Origin: Butyribacter intestini
GTDB lineage: Bacteria; Bacillota; Clostridia; Lachnospirales; Lachnospiraceae
DNA: 64,000 nt
Reading direction: 5' to 3'
Assembly (NCBI GenBank): GCA_001414325.1
Contig: LLKB01000001.1
Location: 1,353,156-1,417,155 of the forward strand
Below, piece by piece: positions 55,571 through 61,899 of the stretch (its first letter is position 1; the number at the start of each line of letters is the position of its first letter). The notes beneath the pieces were generated by a model. That model did not search any database, was not told where the DNA came from, and was given only the letters and a program-made list of their open reading frames with translations. The translations under genes and the position numbers were made by a program.

Positions 55571-55767
55571 CAGCTTTTTATATTTTCCCCCCAATTTTTT
55601 TTTGACCTTTTTTTGAAACAGTTTACCATTCCATTTTTTATTTTTATAAACAACTCATTTCTTTATTATTTTATCAAATCAAACTCCACTATTGTCTGAA
55701 ATGTAAAATTTAACTTGATAAAATCAAATTTACTTATCAGTACATAACTTTATATCTTATACTATAC

Positions 55768-56646
55768 CTACGATTGAACGGTAACAATATATTTCTTTAA
55801 TTGCTTAGTCGGTATTTTTGACTCACATATCTTCCTTATTGCTTTTTTATATGACACTTCATCAAGCTTCAAGTTGTTTTTGTCATTCAAAAAATCCCAT
55901 ACTGCTTTTGGATATACCACAAACAACTCTGCTATAAGCCAGCCTGCCGCCATCTGCGTATAGTAGCCGTTTTTTGAAAAATCTCTGTTTACAAGCTCAA
56001 GTATTTTGTCTGTATATTTACCTTTATAAACACTATTTAGGGCTTCATTATTATATCTGACTTTACTGGTATCACTATCCGACTGCAAAGCGTTTCTTTC
56101 CTCTATTACACCTTCATCTGTCAATATGCTTTCTAAATCTATATCATATCTGTCCACCGTTTTCTTTCTTGCAATCTTATTCCCTGCCATATCAATCTTT
56201 ACATAATGCTCAAGCAAAAGTACAAGTCCCGCCCTCGCCACATACTCCTTTTTAGAAGCTGTCATTTTTTCAATATCATTTATAAACTCGTCATGATGTT
56301 TATCAATTATCCTGAACTCTTTACAAAACCCATCATTTATAGACCAGTTATTTATATAAGGAAGAAACTCATTCAATTTCTTTCTTGCAATTTTCACATC
56401 ATCTTCCTTTGCCATCGCTATACCTGTAATAAATCCACGAAGCATCGTCTCCTCAAAGTACAAATCATCCTCTTCAAGCAATCCCTGCCAGTCCTCATTT
56501 TCTTTTATAAGTTCTCTCGCATACTTCCTGATAAGGGGCACTCTAACCCCAAGCATATTATCGCAGCCCGGAATAAGAGCCTTAGAAAAATCTCTGTATT
56601 TCTCCTCGCTCATAGAAAAAAGTCTTTCACGCACTGTTTTATCCAT
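55768..56646 (-). CDS. AlkD-like DNA alkylation repair protein with an insertion
   Basis: 292 residues of HEAT-like helices. Family features: GVRVPLIRKYARELI near the N-terminus, NWSINDGFC (the conserved W-x-x-x-D region of AlkD), EYVARAGLVLLLEHYV and the C-terminal YYTQMAAGWLIAELFVVYP. AlkD excises N3- and N7-alkylated purines without base flipping. Relative to the usual ~230 residues it carries about 60 extra residues (about 155-215, Asp/Lys-rich) between two repeats. Such small AlkD-like proteins in Firmicutes are widely annotated but their activity is rarely tested. AAGGAG is 11 bases before the ATG. Confidence 0.85.
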   Translation of the reverse strand: MDKTVRERLFSMSEEKYRDFSKALIPGCDNMLGVRVPLIRKYARELIKENEDWQGLLEEDDLYFEETMLRGFITGIAMAKEDDVKIARKKLNEFLPYINNWSINDGFCKEFRIIDKHHDEFINDIEKMTASKKEYVARAGLVLLLEHYVKIDMAGNKIARKKTVDRYDIDLESILTDEGVIEERNALQSDSDTSKVRYNNEALNSVYKGKYTDKILELVNRDFSKNGYYTQMAAGWLIAELFVVYPKAVWDFLNDKNNLKLDEVSYKKAIRKICESKIPTKQLKKYIVTVQS

Positions 56647-56930
56647 AATCTAAAAAATCTCCTTAAATTTTATCTTATAAGAGAACAAATTCTCTTGTCT
56701 TGCAAATTTATGATAACATTTTATCCTTTATGTCCTATTATAAGAAAACAAAAACATTAGTGCAAGCCGACTCATTATCCCGTACCACAAATAAACGCCA
56801 AAAACATAACCATCCTATATTGTATAATTATAAAAACAGCTTAAATTCACAATAATACTTTATAATTCATAACATATTTTTCAACCTATAACACTTTAAA
56901 CCAATACAACATACTTTCATAAAAACAGGC

Positions 56931-57050
56931 GTGAAAAAGGATTATTATTCTAACTATATTAAATATTTGCGAAACTATCTGTTGCATGAATAAATTGTGC
57001 AAATATAATTAGTTTCGCAATTACTTAACAGAATAATAATCCTTTTTCAC
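56931..57050 (-). terminator. flavodoxin terminator with a mini repeat in its loop
   Basis: A perfect 21-bp inverted repeat, 56931-56951 with 57030-57050, lies 37 bp beyond the flavodoxin stop. The minus-strand 3' arm is followed after CACGCCTG by a T-run. The 78-base loop contains the short copy of repeat family 2 (56966-57020), so the original terminator appears to have been split by an insertion. Confidence 0.75.
56966..57020. repeat. foldback repeat family 2, short copy (55 bp)
   Basis: Ends TTGCGAAACTA (56966-56976) and TAGTTTCGCAA (57010-57020). The inside matches only the left arm of the full copies (TAAATTGTGC then ATATAA), so it is an internal-deletion form. Confidence 0.8.
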
Positions 57051-57086
57051 GGCGTCACTTTATCATTATATTGTAAGTCCTCAATC

Positions 57087-57518
57087 CTACATTCCGGCAA
57101 GCTGTTTCCCGAGACTCTCACATTCACTTATCACATCACCATCAGGTGCTTCCTGGCATATAAGGCCCTCTCCGTTTACGACTGTCGCTCCGGCACTTGT
57201 CATGCGTTCTTCCCAGTCACGCATCCACTGACCATCTCCCCAGCCGTATGAACCAAACAGAGCAATCTTCTTACCTTTTACATTTCCCTCAAGTTCTGCA
57301 ACAAATGGCTCCATCTCACTTTCCTCAAGAACCTCGGCTCCCATGGCAGGACAACCGAGTGCAAACACTTCCTCTGTATCAAGGTCACTGACCTGGCAAC
57401 TACTTACATTGACAACTTCTGCCTGTGCTCCGCCATCTGTGATACCTTTACCTATTGCCTCCGCCATAGCGAGTGTATTTCCTGACTGCGACCAATATAC
57501 AACACTTATCTTACCCAT
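57087..57518 (-). CDS. flavodoxin
   Basis: 143 residues. The FMN phosphate loop is SQSGNTLAMA (about 8-17). The second FMN region is GSYGWGDGQWMRDWEERM (about 88-105) and the acidic flavodoxin fold is complete. It is a low-potential electron carrier replacing ferredoxin, typically made under iron limitation. The ATG at 57518 has AAAGGAG ahead of it; the longer frame starting at 57605 enters repeat family 2 and is rejected. The 200-bp repeat separates the gene from its promoter and dyad operator at 57777-57831. Confidence 0.93.
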   Translation of the reverse strand: MGKISVVYWSQSGNTLAMAEAIGKGITDGGAQAEVVNVSSCQVSDLDTEEVFALGCPAMGAEVLEESEMEPFVAELEGNVKGKKIALFGSYGWGDGQWMRDWEERMTSAGATVVNGEGLICQEAPDGDVISECESLGKQLAGM

Positions 57519-57539
57519 GATTATAATTCTCCTTTCAAA

Positions 57540-57552
57540 ATGAAATACTTTA
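57540..57552. repeat. 13-bp direct repeat flanking repeat copy 2 (left)
   Basis: ATGAAATACTTTA occurs exactly at 57540-57552 and again at 57765-57777, on the two sides of the foldback repeat. This looks like a target-site duplication. Confidence 0.65.
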
Positions 57553-57559
57553 TAGGCGT

Positions 57560-57758
57560 TTGCGAAACTATCATAAATCTTGATTAAATTATGCAGATAT
57601 AACAAATAGTGTTAGTCGGCATTTTTGTCGTCGTCAGCACTTAATCAGCGTTTTTTGCTGATTTATGTACTGCTACGAACGACAACATAGCGAAAGCGTG
57701 CCGACGATATTATTTGTTATATCTGTGCAATTAACACAACATATAGTTAGTTTCGCAA
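57560..57758. repeat. foldback repeat family 2, copy 2 (199 bp)
   Basis: Ends TTGCGAAACTA (57560-57570) and TAGTTTCGCAA (57748-57758); with flanks the ends extend to TAGG..CCTA. It differs from 30719-30919 at only a handful of bases plus one 2-base deletion, and has the same orientation. It lies 42 bp upstream of the flavodoxin start codon, inside its leader. Confidence 0.85.
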
Positions 57759-57764
57759 TTACCT

Positions 57765-57777
57765 ATGAAATACTTTA
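57765..57777. repeat. 13-bp direct repeat flanking repeat copy 2 (right)
   Basis: ATGAAATACTTTA, identical to 57540-57552. See the left copy. Confidence 0.65.
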
Positions 57778-57794
57778 GTTAGTTTTCCCTAACT
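57777..57794. promoter_or_regulatory. dyad operator candidate of the flavodoxin gene
   Basis: AGTTAG (57777-57782), six bases, CTAACT (57789-57794), placed at the predicted transcription start. It resembles half-sites of DtxR/IdeR-type iron repressors, but the match is not good enough to name the regulator. Confidence 0.4.
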
Positions 57795-57802
57795 TTGAGA
57801 TT

Positions 57803-57831
57803 ATGATACATAAATTATATACTAAAGTCAA
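57803..57831 (-). promoter_or_regulatory. flavodoxin promoter
   Basis: Minus strand TTGACT (57826-57831), 17 bp, TATCAT (57803-57808). Now about 285 bp from the start codon because of the repeat. Confidence 0.65.
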
Positions 57832-57840
57832 TAAAATAAA

Positions 57841-57885
57841 TGACACCTTTTTATCAATATAACTATTATTGATAAAAAGATGTCA
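57841..57885 (-). terminator. terminator of the P1B ATPase gene
   Basis: A 19-bp stem with one mismatch (57841-57859 with 57867-57885), 22 bp beyond the stop codon, leading into an AT-rich tail on the minus strand. Confidence 0.8.
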
Positions 57886-57906
57886 TTTTATTCCTCACTT
57901 ATCTAA

Positions 57907-59982
57907 TTAGTCAAGAAAACTTTCCATACTCTTAAGACTTATTGCAAGCGTAGATGCATTATGCAAAAGTGCTGATGTTGTAGGTGCAAGTATTCCGGTC
58001 ACACCACAGAGTATAAGTCCCGAATTAAATCCAACTATTGTTCTGTAGTTTTTCTTTATCCTTTTCATAAGTGCATCGCTTAACATCTTAAGTGTCACTA
58101 TCTGGTAAAGATCGTCCGAGCCAACCGTTATGTCGGCAATTTCTCTTGCTATCTCTGCTCCATCACTTATGGCAATTCCGACATTTGCTGCCGAAAGTGC
58201 AGGCGAATCATTTATTCCATCACCTATCATGATGACTTTTCTTCCCTCACTTCTCTCTTTCTCTACAAATGCAGCCTTATCTGCCGGAAGTACCTCCGAA
58301 TAATAAACATCAACTCCGACTTTCTCAGCTATGTTCTTTGCAATCCTGTCACTATCTCCGGTCATCATTACAACCTTACTTATTCCCGATTTTCTCAGAG
58401 AATTAACAACTGCTTCTGCTTCATCCCTGAGAGGGTCTTCTATAAGTATAACTGCCGCAAGTTCACCCTGTATCGCAAGATAAAGTCTTGAATATTCATC
58501 AGATATATTTTCAAACTGTTCTTTCTTATCTTCAGGTACAATGCATTTTTCATCTTCAAAGACAAAATGATAACTTCCGATAACTGCTTTTCTGTTGTCA
58601 ATATAGCTGGATATTCCATGAGCGACAACATAATCAACCTTTGAGTGCATCTCCTCATGTTCAAGAGATTTTTGTTTTGCTGCCTCAACGACTGCTTTTG
58701 CCATTGAATGAGGGAAATGTTCCTCAAGGCAGGCTGCAATCCTCAAAAGTTCATCCGGTGTCTCATCACAGAACGAAACAACATCCACTACAGTAGGCTT
58801 AGCCTTTGTGAGTGTTCCTGTTTTATCAAACACAATAGTGTCTGCTTCTGAAACTGCTTCAAGGAATTTACCGCCTTTAACAGTTACATTATGAAGGCTT
58901 GCTTCTCTAATCGCCGACAGAACCGTTATCGGCATTGCAAGTTTTAGTGCACAGGAAAAATCTACCATAAGCACTGATAATGCCTTTGTGACATTTCTCG
59001 TCAAAAGATATGTTAAGGCTGTTCCTCCAAGTGTATAAGGAACAAGTTTATCCGCAATATGACTTGCCTTACTCTCACTTGCAGATTTGAGTTTTTCTGT
59101 CTCCTCTATCATCCCAACTATCTTTTCGTACTGGCTCGTTCCACCGACTTTTTTAACTTTGATGGTTATCTCGCCCTCTTCAACTACAGTTCCGGCATAG
59201 ACATAATTGTCTTTAACTCGTCTTACAGGCATTGACTCACCTGTTATCGAAGCCTGATTTACCATCGCCTCGCCATCATAAACCTCACCGTCAAAAGGAA
59301 TGATTGTTCCCATATGTACGACTACGCAGTCGCCCTCTTTTATATCATTTGAAGAAACCTGAACTTCTTTTCCATCACTGAGCATCCAGACACTTCCCGT
59401 ATTTAGTGACATTGTCCTTGCAAGGTCATCAACTGATTTCTTATGTGTCCACTCCTCCAACAGTTCACCTATTCCAAGCAGGAACATAATCGAATCCGCA
59501 GTTGCTATATCGTTTCTGATAACTGATACACCTATTGCAGTTGCATCAAGAACTGGAACTTCTATCTTACCTTTAAGCAAAGTCTTTACACCTTTATAAA
59601 TATATTTCAATGACATTGCCGTTGTATAGACCGCCCTTACCGGATAAGGAAGAAGTATCCTTCTCGCATATCTGTAAACGACTTTTTCAACCATTTTTCT
59701 CTGATATGTGTTGTTAAGTCCCCTGCCTGATGTTTCTAATACTGCTGCCGGCACATCAACATTTTCATAAGCAAATTTTCTCAATGCTTCTATTATATTT
59801 TCCCTGTCACCGACAAAATAAATAGCAGCATCTGCTGTTCTCTCAAACACTTTTGCATTTGTAACATACTGGTTGTTGGTCAGATAATATAATAATGTAT
59901 CTGCCTGTTCAAAGGACATTCTGTTTTGATGTAAATGAACTCTTATTCTGCCTTTTATTTCATGCTTAATAGAAAATTTCAT
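57907..59982 (-). CDS. atypical P1B heavy-metal ATPase
   Basis: 691 residues. The N-terminal HMA_2-like domain (1-~75) lacks CxxC. Then come membrane helices, the actuator TGESMP, DKTGTLTKAKP with the phosphorylated Asp (about 385), MMTGDS and GDGINDSPAL. The membrane CPC motif is replaced by FSC in FSCALKLAMP, and the HP motif reads HS (FPHSMAKAV). These departures set it apart from Cu, Cd/Zn and Co exporters, so the metal is uncertain; iron or manganese export is possible. GGGGG lies seven bases before the ATG. The DUF6110 gene upstream is a recurring partner (from memory). Confidence 0.85.
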   Translation of the reverse strand: MKFSIKHEIKGRIRVHLHQNRMSFEQADTLLYYLTNNQYVTNAKVFERTADAAIYFVGDRENIIEALRKFAYENVDVPAAVLETSGRGLNNTYQRKMVEKVVYRYARRILLPYPVRAVYTTAMSLKYIYKGVKTLLKGKIEVPVLDATAIGVSVIRNDIATADSIMFLLGIGELLEEWTHKKSVDDLARTMSLNTGSVWMLSDGKEVQVSSNDIKEGDCVVVHMGTIIPFDGEVYDGEAMVNQASITGESMPVRRVKDNYVYAGTVVEEGEITIKVKKVGGTSQYEKIVGMIEETEKLKSASESKASHIADKLVPYTLGGTALTYLLTRNVTKALSVLMVDFSCALKLAMPITVLSAIREASLHNVTVKGGKFLEAVSEADTIVFDKTGTLTKAKPTVVDVVSFCDETPDELLRIAACLEEHFPHSMAKAVVEAAKQKSLEHEEMHSKVDYVVAHGISSYIDNRKAVIGSYHFVFEDEKCIVPEDKKEQFENISDEYSRLYLAIQGELAAVILIEDPLRDEAEAVVNSLRKSGISKVVMMTGDSDRIAKNIAEKVGVDVYYSEVLPADKAAFVEKERSEGRKVIMIGDGINDSPALSAANVGIAISDGAEIAREIADITVGSDDLYQIVTLKMLSDALMKRIKKNYRTIVGFNSGLILCGVTGILAPTTSALLHNASTLAISLKSMESFLD

Positions 59983-60070
59983 TTTTTGCCCCCATTTCCG
60001 TATTATTCCTTTAACTTCGATATTGTTCTTTTAACTTCAATTAGTATCATCTTACTGCCATATACCTAAA

Positions 60071-60100
60071 ACAAGACACCTGAAAAATCAGATGTCTTGT
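60071..60100 (-). terminator. terminator of the DUF6110 gene
   Basis: ACAAGACACCTGA (60071-60083) pairs with TCAGATGTCTTGT (60088-60100) with one mismatch, 110 bp beyond the stop codon and upstream of the P1B ATPase gene. Confidence 0.7.
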
Positions 60101-60212
60101 ATAAATATATGTCAGATTATTATCTAATGATAAATTTTGTGCAAAAAGATAAAACTTTAAGATAACAGTTCTGCCTTACACTTTAAAGCTCATCTTTTCA
60201 CATTTATGTTAA

Positions 60213-60545
60213 TTACTCAGCATCTGCTGCTGCCTCTGCGTCTGCTTCGTTTTCAACTTCCTCAAAATCATCATCGTCTGCTTCATCTTCAAAGCACTCT
60301 TTCTTTGCCGCTCTCTCTTCATTAATCTCTACAGCTTCTGCATAAATATCTTCTGCATTTTCCTGAACTGTTGATACAACATTCATAACACAGTCTTTTG
60401 CACGAAGAACTGCTGCTGTGCAATTTGAATATACATTCTTTGCATCATCACTTGAAAGAATTTTGATTCCTGCTGTACCAAATGCAACACCTGCTGCAAA
60501 TAAACCTGTCTTTTTCCAATTAATAGCCTTTAAACAATCTAACAT
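60213..60545 (-). CDS. DUF6110-like small membrane-associated protein
   Basis: 110 residues. A hydrophobic segment occupies about residues 13-28 (TGLFAAGVAFGTAGIKIL), then SSDDAKNVYSNCTAAVLRAKD and a helical region. A very acidic C-terminal tail (about 85-110) is rich in Glu, Asp and Ala. Similar proteins occur beside P1B ATPases in Firmicutes, but their function is not known; the acidic tail and single Cys in YSNC could bind metal. GGAGG stands eight bases before the ATG. Confidence 0.7.
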   Translation of the reverse strand: MLDCLKAINWKKTGLFAAGVAFGTAGIKILSSDDAKNVYSNCTAAVLRAKDCVMNVVSTVQENAEDIYAEAVEINEERAAKKECFEDEADDDDFEEVENEADAEAAADAE

Positions 60546-60680
60546 AATAAGTTCCTCCTATGGATAAAAAATTTTATTTGTATTTTTTTCACAAAAACAG
60601 ATATATCTGTCTGCTTTTGTGACATTATACAACAAAAAATCCAGTACGACACGACTAATTTTACTTATTGAGAAATTTTA

Positions 60681-60712
60681 ATCAAAAAGAGCCCGGAGAG
60701 ACTCTTTTTGAT
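60681..60712 (-). terminator. terminator of the aldo/keto reductase gene
   Basis: ATCAAAAAGAG (60681-60691) pairs perfectly with CTCTTTTTGAT (60702-60712) around a GC-rich loop, 84 bp beyond the stop codon. AT-rich sequence follows on the minus strand. Confidence 0.75.
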
Positions 60713-60795
60713 ATTGTTTCTCAATATTTTTTTAATATTAAATGAGTTTTTATTTTATTTCTGCATTAAATAATTTATCCTGATGTCTGCAATTA

Positions 60796-61773
60796 TTAAC
60801 CAATATGTCTTTCAAATCTCTTAAAATCGAGTATTTTTTCAATCTCTTCGAATGCATCGGCAGGAATTCTAAAATCTGCCGCCGCAAGATTATTCTCAAG
60901 CTGTGACGGTTTGCTTGCACCTGTTATAACACTTGAAATGATTGATTTTCTAAGTATCCAGCTAAGTGCAATAACTGACATATTTGTTCCAAGCTCCTTA
61001 GCTATCTTTGACAGTTTTTCAACCTTATCAAGATTTTCATCTGTGAGGAGATTATTTATCTGTTTATCTGCCTGGTGGGTTGCCCTTGAACCCTCAGGAT
61101 ATGGCTCTCCTTTTTTATATTTTCCGGTGAGAAGCCCCTGTGCCAGCGGCGAGAACGGTGTAATTCCGATACCGTACTTTTCACAAACGGACATTATCTC
61201 ATGCTCTATGTATCTGTCAATCATATTGTACTGCGGCTGAACAACCGTCATAGGATAAAGTCCGTATTTTTCGATTATCCTCTGTGCTTCTTCAAGTCTT
61301 GCAGCACCCCACTCCTCGCTTACACCATAATAAAGAATCTTTCCCTTTGAAACAAGGTCATTTAATGCTCTCAAAGTTTCTTCCATCGGAGTTGTGTTAT
61401 CAAATCTATGGCAATAATAGAGGTCAATGTAATCCATGTTCAGATTTGAAAGGGAACGGTCAACATTCTCAAAAATATGTTTTCTCGACAATCCCCAGTC
61501 ATTTGCACCGCCGCCTGTCGGGAAAAAAACTTTACTCGAAACAACATAGCTGTGTCTCGGATATTCATTAAGTATCTTGCCTAAAAACTTCTCAGCTTCG
61601 CCGCCGCTGTAAGCATCAGCACAATCAAAAAAATTAATACCATTTTCATATGCAAGTTTAATCGTATCTCTTGCAATATCAACCTTTTTAGACCCCACAA
61701 GATCTGTCATCCAGCTTCCAACTGCAATCTCACTAACCTTTAATCCTGACTTTCCTACATTTCTATAATTCAT
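60796..61773 (-). CDS. aldo/keto reductase, voltage-gated K+ channel beta-subunit-like
   Basis: 325 residues. AKR tetrad: Asp and Tyr in FFDCADAYSGGEAE, Lys in VVSSKVFF, His in LYYCHRFD. The NADP-binding tail region has VIALSWILRKSIISSVITGAS. The N-terminus YRNVGKSGLKVSEIAVGSW and the length place it with the AKR6/12-like Kv-beta, YghZ/GSP69 group, which reduces aldehydes or methylglyoxal with NADPH. The substrate is not predictable. AGGAGG precedes the ATG. Monocistronic. Confidence 0.9.
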   Translation of the reverse strand: MNYRNVGKSGLKVSEIAVGSWMTDLVGSKKVDIARDTIKLAYENGINFFDCADAYSGGEAEKFLGKILNEYPRHSYVVSSKVFFPTGGGANDWGLSRKHIFENVDRSLSNLNMDYIDLYYCHRFDNTTPMEETLRALNDLVSKGKILYYGVSEEWGAARLEEAQRIIEKYGLYPMTVVQPQYNMIDRYIEHEIMSVCEKYGIGITPFSPLAQGLLTGKYKKGEPYPEGSRATHQADKQINNLLTDENLDKVEKLSKIAKELGTNMSVIALSWILRKSIISSVITGASKPSQLENNLAAADFRIPADAFEEIEKILDFKRFERHIG

Positions 61774-61899
61774 AAAAACCTCCTAGTCTCATTTATATAC
61801 TTGCAAAAAAAATGTCATATACTTACATTTAACAAAACTTGCAATAAAATCCGCAGCCACCTGTTTTTTGCTATATATTTTGTCTTTTTATCATTTTAA

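Noticed and set aside
57519-57605. Longer flavodoxin start at 57605
   Set aside because: The extension is encoded by the foldback repeat; the flavodoxin fold begins at 57518 with a good ribosome site.
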